This document shows, one piece after another, positions 48,308 through 56,826 of a stretch of 64,000 nt of DNA. Source of the stretch: Sphingomonas jinjuensis (GTDB lineage Bacteria; Pseudomonadota; Alphaproteobacteria; Sphingomonadales; Sphingomonadaceae); the NCBI RefSeq assembly GCF_014197105.1, contig NZ_JACIEV010000002.1, forward strand, positions 186,001 to 250,000. The letters are read 5' to 3'. The translations under genes were made by a program, and so were the position numbers. Under the pieces are notes generated by a model. It was not told where the DNA came from and did no database searches. It saw only the letters and a program-made list of their open reading frames with translations. Within the stretch, counting starts at the first letter, position 1; each line of letters begins with the position of its first letter.

Positions 48308-48347
48308 ATCGCGTTAATATGCTTCCACGATTGCCAGTTAACGCGAT
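48308..48347. promoter_or_regulatory. Inverted repeat ATCGCGTTAA-N20-TTAACGCGAT
   Basis: Two perfect 10-base arms with a 20-base spacer, so their centres are 30 bases apart, about three helical turns. It lies between the divergent CAP and PEP-motif genes, where a dimeric or tetrameric regulator could bind one face of the helix. Which promoter it serves is unknown. Confidence 0.5.
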
Positions 48348-48374
48348 CTTGTCCATCATCGGGACGATCGGGGA

Positions 48375-48413
48375 GATTCTGCAACTCAAAGCCCTTTCGA
48401 TCGTTGCAGAATC
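48375..48413. promoter_or_regulatory. Inverted repeat GATTCTGCAAC-N17-GTTGCAGAATC, leader hairpin or operator
   Basis: A perfect 11-base inverted repeat with a 17-base loop, 41 bases upstream of the PEP-motif gene start. A second perfect pair, TTTCGATC (48395-48402) with GATCGAAA (48422-48429), is interleaved with it, so two mutually exclusive stem-loops could form in the leader RNA. It could be an operator or an RNA switch. Confidence 0.5.
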
Positions 48414-48454
48414 ACGTCATGGATCGAAACCATGGCAACAGGGAGTTTGGGGAC

Positions 48455-49423
48455 ATGAAAGCCGCGCTGCTATCCAAAGCTGCGCTTTGCGTTTGCCCGC
48501 CGGCGATCGTCGCGGCTTCGGTCGTGGCTGTGCCGCCGGTGCGCAAGGCCGTGCATCATGCGACCCGCCCTGCGCCCGTGAAGAAGGCGCCGCCGAAGCG
48601 TCACGCCGTGTCGCAGCAGACCGCTGCGCTGCGCCCCACGCTGCCGCCCTGCCCGCCGCTTGCGACCGAAGTGCCGCAGGAGATTCTGACCTATGCGTCG
48701 CCGGTCCCGCCCGAGACGCGGACGCAGACCCCTCTCGCCCAGACCGCGACGACCCCGACCGGCGGCACGCCGGTCAACGGTGGGATCACGCCCGTCGTCG
48801 GCGGCTTCGTGCCCACCACCGGCGGCGGTGGCGGGAACCCGTCCAACCCGGGTAATCCGTCAAACCCCGGCACGCCCGTGACCGAAACCCCGACGCCGTC
48901 GGTTCCCGAGCCGGCCAGCTGGATCCTGATGATCAGCGGCTTCGGCCTGATCGGGGCGATGATGCGCCAGCGTCAGGAACAACGCTACAACGCGAAGCGC
49001 AGCAAGCGTCGGCGGATCAAGCGCCGGCACGCCGCGGCCGGTGGCCTGATGGCCGCTGCCGAGCTGAGCGCGCCGCTCGACATTGCCAGCACCGCCTCCG
49101 CCGCTGCCAGCTCGACGAAGGTCGCGCTGCTCGCCAAGGCCGCGCTGTGCGTCTGCCCGCCCGCACTGATGGCCGCCACGGTCGCCGCGGTGCCGCCGGT
49201 CCGCCAGGCGGTCTATGCCGCGACCGCGCCCAAGCAGGTGGCGCCGGTTACCGCGCTGGCCAATGCGCCGTGCGATCCTACGATCTCGACCGCTGCCGTC
49301 GAAGCGGCGCCGCCGATCACGCAGCCGGCCGCCGTCAAGGCCCCCGAATCGATCGCCGAGGCACCCGCAGTGGTCGCATCGGCAGCCGGCGTCATTCCGG
49401 CCACGGCGGCGATGGTCAACTGA
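48455..49423 (+). CDS. PEP-CTERM-like motif protein with internal sorting signal and duplicated Cys-Pro segment
   Basis: A 322-residue protein. Residues 2-33 (KAALLSKAALCVCPPAIVAA...) and 222-253 (KVALLAKAALCVCPPALMAA...) are a repeat with 25 of 32 residues alike. Between them are a Pro/Thr/Gly-rich linker (about 60-150), a PEP-CTERM-type motif PEPASWILMISGFGLIGAMM (151-170) and a basic cluster (RQRQEQRYNAKRSKRRRIKR). PEP-CTERM signals normally end a protein and direct it to an exosortase; here about 130 residues follow. A fusion of two paralogs is the simplest reading. The start at 48455 has GGGAG nine bases upstream; an ATG at 48419 lacks a ribosome site. Confidence 0.75.
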   Translation: MKAALLSKAALCVCPPAIVAASVVAVPPVRKAVHHATRPAPVKKAPPKRHAVSQQTAALRPTLPPCPPLATEVPQEILTYASPVPPETRTQTPLAQTATTPTGGTPVNGGITPVVGGFVPTTGGGGGNPSNPGNPSNPGTPVTETPTPSVPEPASWILMISGFGLIGAMMRQRQEQRYNAKRSKRRRIKRRHAAAGGLMAAAELSAPLDIASTASAAASSTKVALLAKAALCVCPPALMAATVAAVPPVRQAVYAATAPKQVAPVTALANAPCDPTISTAAVEAAPPITQPAAVKAPESIAEAPAVVASAAGVIPATAAMVN

Positions 49424-49447
49424 TCCCCCGCTATCGATAGCATGCTG

Positions 49448-49483
49448 AGGGCCGCGCTGGACACGTTCCGGCGCGGCCCTTTC
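49448..49483 (+). terminator. Intrinsic terminator after the PEP-motif gene
   Basis: AGGGCCGCGC, a 13-base loop and GCGCGGCCCT form a perfect 10-pair stem followed by TTCGCTT, 25 bases after the stop. Confidence 0.8.
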
Positions 49484-49849
49484 GCTTGGCCTCGAGAGCA
49501 TGTCATGGCGGTAGATCCGACGCGGCATCGTCCCGGCGGGTAAGCCTGACCAAGCCTGCTCGGGGATCGGCGACCTTGGCAAAAGCCACCGCAAGCATTC
49601 GGCACCTCCCCCGCTAGCGGGATCGAGCCTCTGTCATCATGGGGTTGAGCCGTAACGTGGAACCGATCCACCGTCACTCGTCCCGAGCGACGTCGATCGA
49701 CAAGCTCCACGCCTATTGGCTGCAGACCCGTGCTTCGGAGTCCGTCACCAGGAACAGGTCAATAAGATGCCATCACACTCTGGCAACGCTCGCGGTAGCG
49801 CCCGCGCCTCAAGCATGCCGCGCACGACCGCCACCGGCCGCCAACCGCC
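49484..49849. other. Intergenic region with no convincing gene
   Basis: About 366 bases between the terminator and the priming-transferase stop. The only structure I see is CCCGCTAGCGGG (49610-49621), a 12-base palindrome flanked by CACCTCCC, which may be a degraded family A repeat. No frame has coding character with a ribosome site. Confidence 0.5.
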
Positions 49850-51373
49850 TCAATAGACGTTGGCCCTCGGGAACAGCACCACCGCGCAGGTGCGCAGGAT
49901 GATGTAGAGGTCGAAGCGCAGCGACCAGTTCTCGATGTAGAACAGGTCGTGTTCGACGCGCTTCTCCAGCTTGTCGCTGGTGTCGGTTTCGCCGCGCCAG
50001 CCATTGACCTGCGCCCAGCCGGTCATGCCCGGCTTCACGCGGTGGCGCGCGGCATAGTTTTCCATCGCCTCGCTGAACACGCGATCACCGACCCGGGTCG
50101 AGGGTGCGTGCGGGCGCGGGCCGACCAGCGACATCTCGCCGCGCAACACGTTGAACAGCTGCGGCAATTCGTCGATACTGGTCGAGCGCAGGATGCGGCC
50201 GACGCGGGTGACGCGGGGATCGCGCTTCTTGGCCTGTTCGATCGCGTCGAACTGGAGCATGTCGGTCTTCATCGTCCGGAACTTCCAGATCATGAAAGTG
50301 CCGTTGTTGAACCCTTCGCGACGCTGGCGGAAGAAGACCGGTCCCTTGCTGTCGAGCCTGATGAGCAGGGCGATGACCGCGAACAGAGGCGCCAGCAGCG
50401 CCACCGCCAGCCCGGCGATCACCATGTCCTCGCACCGCTTGATGACCCGGTCCATGCCGTTGATCGGACGCTCGAACAGCGTCATCAGCGGCAGCTCGCC
50501 CAGGATAACGATCGATCGGCCGGCGAAGGCGAAGGTCGACAGATCGGGCGCCAGGCGGATCAGCACCGGCAGCATCGATAGCCTGGCGACGATCTCTCGC
50601 ACCCGCCGCTCGGTAGCATGGGGCAATGCGATGATGACCTGGTCGATGCCGCCCGCGCGGACCCGGGCGACGAGCGCGTCGAGGTCGCCGAGATGGGGCA
50701 CGACATGGGTCGCCGCCATGCCGCGCGACGAACTGCGATCGTCGAAGCAACCGACGAGGTCGATCGTCAGCCGCGGGTTCGACAGGATATATTCCGCCAG
50801 CTTGTCCGCCGGCGCGCCCGTGCCGAGGATCGCCACGCGCTGGTTGAAGACGCCGCGGCTCTTGAGCGAGCGCGACCACAGCACGCCGGCACCGCGGACC
50901 ATGACGAGACCGCCGGTGCCCAGCGCGAACCATAGGATGGTCCAGCCGCGCGAGAAATCCTCCGACGCCTTCAGGAAGAAGGCGAGCGTCAGCATGCCGA
51001 CGGCGCTGCCGAGCCACGCCGACAACAGGCGTGCGAGCGCGACGCGCAGCGAGAAACGCGCGTCGATATCGTAGCAGCCGGCGAGTTCGGCGATCAGCGC
51101 GAAGAAGGTGCCGCCGAGCAGGGCCACGCGGCCATAGGGCTCGATCGGGCCCATCGGGGTCACCGACGCCATCACGATCGTCAGCACGATGCCGATGACG
51201 ACGACGACGAGCCACTCGCCCATCCGGATCACCGCACCCGACAACTCCATCGCTGCCGGCGGTCGTTCGACGGGCGCATCGGCATCGAGGATGGTCTGGT
51301 CGATCGATGGAATCACCACCGGTGCGGCAGGCCTGCCGGTCTTCTCACCGATGTCGAACCCCTGATCAGTCAC
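49850..51373 (-). CDS. Undecaprenyl-phosphate glucose phosphotransferase (WcaJ/ExoY-type priming transferase)
   Basis: A 507-residue polyprenyl-phosphate hexose-1-phosphate transferase that starts a surface polysaccharide on the undecaprenyl carrier. The N-terminal half has about four membrane helices and a CoA-binding-like domain (RVAILGTGAPADKLAEYILS). The C-terminal sugar-transferase domain has GPVFFRQRREGFNNGTFMIW, KFRTM, STSIDELPQLFNVLRGEMSL and VKPGMTGWAQVNGWRG. The start is a GTG at 51373, overlapping the upstream GT2 gene by eight bases. Last gene of a five-gene minus-strand cluster. Confidence 0.93.
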   Translation of the reverse strand: MTDQGFDIGEKTGRPAAPVVIPSIDQTILDADAPVERPPAAMELSGAVIRMGEWLVVVVIGIVLTIVMASVTPMGPIEPYGRVALLGGTFFALIAELAGCYDIDARFSLRVALARLLSAWLGSAVGMLTLAFFLKASEDFSRGWTILWFALGTGGLVMVRGAGVLWSRSLKSRGVFNQRVAILGTGAPADKLAEYILSNPRLTIDLVGCFDDRSSSRGMAATHVVPHLGDLDALVARVRAGGIDQVIIALPHATERRVREIVARLSMLPVLIRLAPDLSTFAFAGRSIVILGELPLMTLFERPINGMDRVIKRCEDMVIAGLAVALLAPLFAVIALLIRLDSKGPVFFRQRREGFNNGTFMIWKFRTMKTDMLQFDAIEQAKKRDPRVTRVGRILRSTSIDELPQLFNVLRGEMSLVGPRPHAPSTRVGDRVFSEAMENYAARHRVKPGMTGWAQVNGWRGETDTSDKLEKRVEHDLFYIENWSLRFDLYIILRTCAVVLFPRANVY

Positions 51374-52523
51374 GCTCGGTCCTTATCCAGTTACGCTCGC
51401 GGCGCGCGAGCACCCCGAGCGACAACTTCGCCTTCCATAGCGCATAGCGCGGTATTTCTCGCCATCCGCTTACCAGATCGGCGCGGCCATGTAACAAAAT
51501 CGACAACGGCACCGTAACGATCAGAGCTGTCGTCAAAATTCCCAGCAGGATGAACGGCCCGGGCGATGCCCCGAACAGCGCGGCGACCATCAGCAGCGCG
51601 GTCAGCAGCGAATCGAGCAACAACAACAGGATCAGTGGGGGCACGCACAGGTCGAGCGCGAGCCACAGCAGCCCCGGCCGCCGCCGGGCAAAGGCGGCGC
51701 GCACCAGCTTGGGCGCGAACTCGCGCGCCGTCGCCTGCGCACCCGATTCCCAGCGTCGTCGCTGGGTGACGGTGCCGGTGTCCGACGACGTCGCGCCGAC
51801 GATCAGCACGTCGGCGGCGAAGCGCGGCGCATGACCATCGATCGCGGAAACGACGCCGAGCATCATGTCCTCGGCGACATGACCGGTCGCCAGCGGCAGC
51901 GTCGCAAACTGGGTCCAGGGAAAGGCCATGCCCGAACCGACGAGCAGCGCCGGCGCGCCCAAGCGCCTCGTCCCCAGCTGTCGGACAAGGTTCTTCACCA
52001 GGAACGCCGCGGCGGAGAAGCGGGTCGCCACCGACGCATCGCTGCGCGGTTCGAGCAGGTAGCAGCCCTGCACCGGGCGGCCCCGCGCCACCGCGTCGGC
52101 AGCGAGACGGCGGACCCCCTCGGCATCGATCGCGGTGTCGGCGTCGAGGACGACGACGCAATCGGGCGGGTCGGCGGCGAGCTCGTCGCGTCCCCGCGCC
52201 AGGGCAAAGCCCTTGCCGCGGTTCACCGGATCGGCGCGCTCGACCACCCGCGCGCCCGCGCCCCGTGCCACCGCAGCGGTGTCGTCGCTGCAATTGTCGG
52301 CGACGACAAGCAGGTCGACCTCGTCAGCAAGCGGCGCGACGATCGCGGCAATTCCCGCCGCCTCGTCATGCGCGGGCACCAGCACGACGATCCGCACCGG
52401 GTGTGCCGGCGCCGGCACCATCCCGCGCCGCCGCGGCGGCACCGCGCCGAGCAGCACCTCGACGAGCATCACGCTCGTCGCGAGGATGAAGGGTGCGCTC
52501 AGCAGGTAGAACAGGACGAACAC
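51366..52523 (-). CDS. GT2-family membrane glycosyltransferase
   Basis: A 385-residue GT-A enzyme with an N-terminal helix (VFVLFYLLSAPFILATSVML), a catalytic domain with VLVPAHDEAAGIAAI, VVVADNCSDDTA and the DxD VVLDADTA, then a Q/RxxRW-type motif (TQRRRWESGAQ) and two or three C-terminal helices. The QRRRW motif suggests a processive or polymer-forming GT2, as in cellulose synthase relatives, but this is not certain. GTG at 52523 with AAGGA seven bases before it is a convincing start, ten bases after the upstream stop. Confidence 0.87.
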   Translation of the reverse strand: MFVLFYLLSAPFILATSVMLVEVLLGAVPPRRRGMVPAPAHPVRIVVLVPAHDEAAGIAAIVAPLADEVDLLVVADNCSDDTAAVARGAGARVVERADPVNRGKGFALARGRDELAADPPDCVVVLDADTAIDAEGVRRLAADAVARGRPVQGCYLLEPRSDASVATRFSAAAFLVKNLVRQLGTRRLGAPALLVGSGMAFPWTQFATLPLATGHVAEDMMLGVVSAIDGHAPRFAADVLIVGATSSDTGTVTQRRRWESGAQATAREFAPKLVRAAFARRRPGLLWLALDLCVPPLILLLLLDSLLTALLMVAALFGASPGPFILLGILTTALIVTVPLSILLHGRADLVSGWREIPRYALWKAKLSLGVLARRERNWIRTERD

Positions 52524-52533
52524 CGGACGATCC

Positions 52534-54654
52534 TTAGCGCGTCGACGCCGCGACGACCTCATCGATGCCGTGCCGGATCATCCGGTCGCGATCATGCACC
52601 GGATGCCAGTCGAGCGTCGTCTCGGTATCGGTCGCATCGTAGCGCGACTGATGCCCGCGCGCCGCCGAGTCATGCAGGCTGGGGAAGCGACGATTGGGGT
52701 GGCGGATCGCATATTTTGCGCCTTCCTTGACCGCATCGGCGATCCAGGTCCGCCACGCCGGCTTGGCCGCGGCGACACTGGCGGTGCCGGTCGCACGGCT
52801 GAGCGCGTCGACATACTCGCGCGCACTGAGCAGTGGCGGGCTGGTCAACAGGAACTGGCGGCCGCCGATGCCCGGCGTCGTCATGCCCTTGACCAGTCCG
52901 GTCGCGACGTCGTCGACCAGAACGAGCGGCAGCTTGTTGGTGCCGTCGCCCCAATAATGCAGCCGGCCCTCGGTGGCGAAATTGGCGACGCCGATGTGCG
53001 CGGGCGGGCTGCCGATGCCGAGCACGATGCCGGGCCGCATCACGACCAGCTCCATCGCCGACTGGCTTGCGATGTCGCGCAGTACCGCCTCGCCAGCGGC
53101 CTTCGACCGGGCGTAGAGGTTGCGCGTGGCGATCGCCTTGTCGACGGGCGTCGTGTTGTCGATCGTCGTGGCAGCACTCGCCGAATTATAGGAGTCGATC
53201 GTGCCGGTGAAGACGAAGCGACGAACGCCGGCACGCGCCGCCTCTTCGCCGAGCACGCGCGTCGGTTCGATGTCGCTCTGCTGGTAATCGGCCCAGCGCT
53301 TGCCGACCGCTTTTGCCAGGTGGAAGACGGTATCGATGCCGACGAGCGCCTGCTTCACTCGCTCGCGGTCGCCGTGCGACCCTTCGAACAGCTCGACCGG
53401 CTGGTCGCCGAACTCATGCGCACCCGACTGGGCGTTGCGGGTCATCACGCGGACGGCATAGCCCTGCGACACCAGCTCACGGACGAGGCGGCGACCGATG
53501 AAGCCCGTGCCACCGACGACGAGCACGGTCGGCGTCTTGGGCGGTTGCGGCAGCGGCAGGCGTTCGACCGCCATGCTCGGCGGTTCCAGACCGGCCTTGG
53601 CAACGATCCGCTCGCACGTTTCGATCACGCGGGCGGCAAAACGCCCTTCGTGCCGCGGATCGACCGACGCGACGCCGCCGTCATAGAAGGCGCTGATGCT
53701 GCGATGGATGCTGTCCTCGAAGGGGTTCGCCCACGGCCGCTTCTTTAGCGCCAACACCGTGCGACGAAGGCGATCGGCCCACGCCTGCCGCCCTGCCGGC
53801 GCCGCCATGGCGCGCCGTGCCGAAAAGGATTCGATCAGCGGGTTATAGTCCTGCGTGTCGTCGATCCAGCCGAAGTCGCGGCCGAAGTCGATCTGCGCGT
53901 TCGCCGCCGATGCGCGCAGGCGCAGCGAGCGGTCGGCATAGCCCGGCGTCAGCGATAGCGTGACCGTCACCGCGGCGTTGCCGGCATGGCCGACGACCTG
54001 CCAATGGCGATAGGCGGTCTTGCCACCGGGCAACGTCAGCGAGCGCGACGTCACCACCGCCTCGATGTCGACGTCGCCGGCGAGGTCGATCACGCTCGCG
54101 ATCAAATGCGGCGACAACTCGAACAGGATGTTGGCCGGGCGGTCGAGCATCCAGGTGTCGAACGGGCCGAACTGCAGCTGCGGCAGCGGGAAGAGCCAAT
54201 TGGCGGCGATGCAGTCGATCGCGCCCAGCTTGCCTGCCTTCGCCGCCTGGCGGACGTCTTCATACGCGCGCGAGAACAGGAAGTTATGGTTGACGCCAAC
54301 GGTGACGCCCTTCTCCTCCGCCAGCCGGCACAGCTCGACGCACGCGGCACCGTCGAGGCCCATCGGCTTTTCGAGGAAGACCGACTTGCCCGCCTCCACC
54401 ATGCGGGTCGCCGCCTGCAGGTGGAAGGTCGGCGGAACGAGGATGTGGACGACGTCGCAATCCGATGCAGCCAGCTCGTCCATGCTGGCAGCCCAGCGCG
54501 CGAAGCCGAACTGCTCGGCCGCTGCCCTGGCGCGGCCCGCCGACACGTCGCAGACCATCGACAGCTCGACGTCGGGCAGTGCCGCCACCGCCGTCGCGTG
54601 TGATTTCAGGATGTAGCCGGCCCCCAGCATCCCGACCCTGGTAACCGCGCTCAT
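52534..54654 (-). CDS. Fusion of a Gfo/Idh/MocA oxidoreductase and an SDR epimerase/dehydratase
   Basis: A 706-residue two-domain enzyme. Residues 1 to about 350 are a Gfo/Idh/MocA oxidoreductase with GAGYI (11-15) and the EKP motif (95-97). Residues about 375-690 are an extended SDR with GGTGFIG (381-387) and YARSK (Y514, K518). Both domains bind NAD(P) and could act on one nucleotide sugar, for example oxidation and then epimerisation. The join at about 355-378 is Pro-rich (PLPQPPKTP), a natural linker. The ATG overlaps nothing upstream; the downstream GT2 start overlaps as ATGA at 54651-54654. I see no frameshift. Confidence 0.88.
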   Translation of the reverse strand: MSAVTRVGMLGAGYILKSHATAVAALPDVELSMVCDVSAGRARAAAEQFGFARWAASMDELAASDCDVVHILVPPTFHLQAATRMVEAGKSVFLEKPMGLDGAACVELCRLAEEKGVTVGVNHNFLFSRAYEDVRQAAKAGKLGAIDCIAANWLFPLPQLQFGPFDTWMLDRPANILFELSPHLIASVIDLAGDVDIEAVVTSRSLTLPGGKTAYRHWQVVGHAGNAAVTVTLSLTPGYADRSLRLRASAANAQIDFGRDFGWIDDTQDYNPLIESFSARRAMAAPAGRQAWADRLRRTVLALKKRPWANPFEDSIHRSISAFYDGGVASVDPRHEGRFAARVIETCERIVAKAGLEPPSMAVERLPLPQPPKTPTVLVVGGTGFIGRRLVRELVSQGYAVRVMTRNAQSGAHEFGDQPVELFEGSHGDRERVKQALVGIDTVFHLAKAVGKRWADYQQSDIEPTRVLGEEAARAGVRRFVFTGTIDSYNSASAATTIDNTTPVDKAIATRNLYARSKAAGEAVLRDIASQSAMELVVMRPGIVLGIGSPPAHIGVANFATEGRLHYWGDGTNKLPLVLVDDVATGLVKGMTTPGIGGRQFLLTSPPLLSAREYVDALSRATGTASVAAAKPAWRTWIADAVKEGAKYAIRHPNRRFPSLHDSAARGHQSRYDATDTETTLDWHPVHDRDRMIRHGIDEVVAASTR

Positions 54655-55661
54655 GCCTTCACCCCTTCAGGTCCCTTGTACTCGATAATGCGATAGCTGC
54701 CTCGCCAGCGATTGCGCGCGTACTGCAAGACTCCTTGCATATTCGCGAACTTCGTCAGCAATCCGAAGCCCGCGACGCGCAACGCCAGCGACGATGGGCG
54801 CCCTGCCCTCAGCGCGCCGCGGTACATGCGATAGCCGATCACGCCGTAAAGGCCGAGCAGCAGCAGCGACGCGCCATGCGTCGGGATCGCCAGCCCCAGC
54901 GAGATCGCCGGGATCGCCGCGCCCCACACCAGCGTGCTCGCCAGCTCGCGGCGACAGTCCGCCACCCGGCTACGGCCATGCAGCGCATAGCGCTGGGCCA
55001 GCGCATGGCCGGCGCGCACCGCCCGCCGCCACCACGGTTTGAAGCCGGTGATGCCGTTGTCGTGGCTGGCCATCGGCGCGTCGATCTTCATCACCGACCA
55101 ATCGGCGAGCGACATTCGCACGCCCAGCTCCGAATCCTCGCCGGCGATCATGTGCGGGTCGAATCCGCCCACCGCCCTGAACGCCTCCGCGCGCACCAGC
55201 ATGATGCCACCGAGGTTGCCAAAGTCGGTGATCGGACCGGCGCCCGACGCCCATTCGAGCGCGCTGAGCTGGCCATACACAGATGTATCGGTGCTCGCCT
55301 CGGTCAGGTGGCCGACGACGATCGCGCATCGCGGTTCCACCTCCATCATGCGCCTTGCCGATGCCGGGAAGCCGGGATGAAGCTCGCAATCGCCGTCGAG
55401 GAACATGACGAAGCGGGGCGCATCGGGGCCGGCCGCCAAGGCCTCGAACCCGGCATTGCGCGCGCGGGCGGCGGACATCGGGCTGGCGGGGTCGAGTTCG
55501 ACGACACCAATTCCCGCCGATCGCGCAATCGCGACGCTGCCGTCGCTCGACGCACTGTCGACATAGACGACCCGTCCCTCGACTGCCCGGACCGAGGCGA
55601 GCGCGGCGGGCAGATGATGGGCCTCGTTGCGGCCGATGACGACTGATCCGACGGTAGCCAT
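54651..55661 (-). CDS. GT2-family glycosyltransferase
   Basis: A 336-residue GT-A glycosyltransferase starting MATVGSVVIGRNEAHHLPAA. It has the strands and DxD-like motif FVMFLDGDCELHPGF, a GIMLVRAEAFRAVGGFDPHM acceptor-side loop and GEDSELGVRMS (ED motif), then C-terminal hydrophobic segments (ASTLVWGAAIPAISLGLAIP). The ATG at 55661 follows the upstream stop by two bases; a GTG at 55682 is the alternative. Part of the five-gene polysaccharide cluster. Confidence 0.86.
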   Translation of the reverse strand: MATVGSVVIGRNEAHHLPAALASVRAVEGRVVYVDSASSDGSVAIARSAGIGVVELDPASPMSAARARNAGFEALAAGPDAPRFVMFLDGDCELHPGFPASARRMMEVEPRCAIVVGHLTEASTDTSVYGQLSALEWASGAGPITDFGNLGGIMLVRAEAFRAVGGFDPHMIAGEDSELGVRMSLADWSVMKIDAPMASHDNGITGFKPWWRRAVRAGHALAQRYALHGRSRVADCRRELASTLVWGAAIPAISLGLAIPTHGASLLLLGLYGVIGYRMYRGALRAGRPSSLALRVAGFGLLTKFANMQGVLQYARNRWRGSYRIIEYKGPEGVKA

Positions 55662-55663
55662 GC

Positions 55664-56710
55664 TTAGAATTCTTTCATCCACGCCGGCTCATGTCCGGTG
55701 GGGCTGTCCCAGGGGGAAATGACGGGGGCAGAGTCTCGGCGGGAGGCGTAAAGGCCTTGGCGGATGAGGTCGATTTCCTCATGCGGCGCATGAGCCCCGC
55801 GCGGCCTGATGCCAAGCGCAAACAGCGGCCGCCACACCAGCGCGCCCGTCAGCCATGCCGCCGATGCCATCCAGGCGTGAAGGCGCCCGCCGGTCAGGGC
55901 GAAGTACCGCCGCCGCGATCGATACCAATAGCCAGGCAACCGGCGCGGCGCCGAACCGCCGTCGGCCACCCCGGTTGAGACGCCGCCGATATGGTGCACC
56001 CGGCTATCGGGCACATGGAGCACCTGCCACCCGGCATCGGTCAGCCGGTGCATCAACTCGACCTCCTCAAAATACAGGAAGAAGCCCTCGTCGAAGAGCC
56101 CGGCTTCACGCAGCGCCGCCATCCGCAGCATCACGCTCGCGCCCGTCACCCAGCCGACACGGGTGGTTTGCGCCGAGGCGATGAACGAGCGGCTGCCGAG
56201 CAGACGCCTCACGCGGTCGATGCCGAGCCCACGCACAAATTCGGATCGCATCGACGGAAAGTCGAACGCCGACCCCTGTGCCTCCCCCCCCTCGCCGACC
56301 AGCAGGCTACCGGCGCACGCGGCGTTGGGCTCGTGCTCCAGCGCGGCGCGCAGCGCGGCGATCGCGCCCGGCTCGATGACCGCATCGGGATTGAGCAGGT
56401 GAATGAACCGCGGCGGCGTCGCACGCGCCATCAGCCGCCTGATCGCCTCGTTGTTCGCATAGCCGAAGCCACCGTTGATCGAGAGCGGCAACAGGCTCAC
56501 CCAGTCGCCCGCCCCCAGCCCAGCAACGCCGGCGGCGATCGTCTCGACCGAGGCGTCACCCGATCCGCCATCGACGACGACGACGTCGAACGAAGGCGAG
56601 CGCCGGCGCTCCTCGGCAAGTGCACCGAGGCAGTCGAGAACATGGCCGGGCGTGCGATAGTTGACGATGACCACCGCGACGTCCGCCAGGACGCCGTTCG
56701 TAGCCGTCAT
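55664..56710 (-). CDS. GT2-family glycosyltransferase, rhamnosyltransferase-like
   Basis: A 348-residue GT-A glycosyltransferase with VAVVIVNYRTPGHVLDCLGA, NGGFGYANNEAIRRL, HLLNPDAVIEPGAI and FDEGFFLYFEEVELMHRLTD, the pattern of WbbL-like rhamnosyltransferases. It is the first gene of the minus-strand cluster. Its promoter must lie in the about 100 bases shared with the divergent exported glycosidase-like gene. Donor sugar unproven. Confidence 0.88.
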   Translation of the reverse strand: MTATNGVLADVAVVIVNYRTPGHVLDCLGALAEERRRSPSFDVVVVDGGSGDASVETIAAGVAGLGAGDWVSLLPLSINGGFGYANNEAIRRLMARATPPRFIHLLNPDAVIEPGAIAALRAALEHEPNAACAGSLLVGEGGEAQGSAFDFPSMRSEFVRGLGIDRVRRLLGSRSFIASAQTTRVGWVTGASVMLRMAALREAGLFDEGFFLYFEEVELMHRLTDAGWQVLHVPDSRVHHIGGVSTGVADGGSAPRRLPGYWYRSRRRYFALTGGRLHAWMASAAWLTGALVWRPLFALGIRPRGAHAPHEEIDLIRQGLYASRRDSAPVISPWDSPTGHEPAWMKEF

Positions 56711-56826
56711 CCGCCCGACCCCACGGCGAAGGTCGACGTTTCACCGGGAACGGGGCGACAGGCGGGAAGGGAATGATCATCGCGCATCAGAGCAGCCTAT
56801 ATCGCGCAAACATGTTACGAGACCGT

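Noticed and set aside
48308..48347. CtrA binding site (TTAA-N7-TTAA)
   Set aside because: TTAA and its inverted partner are 20 bases apart rather than 7 and are inverted, so the cell-cycle regulator consensus is not met.
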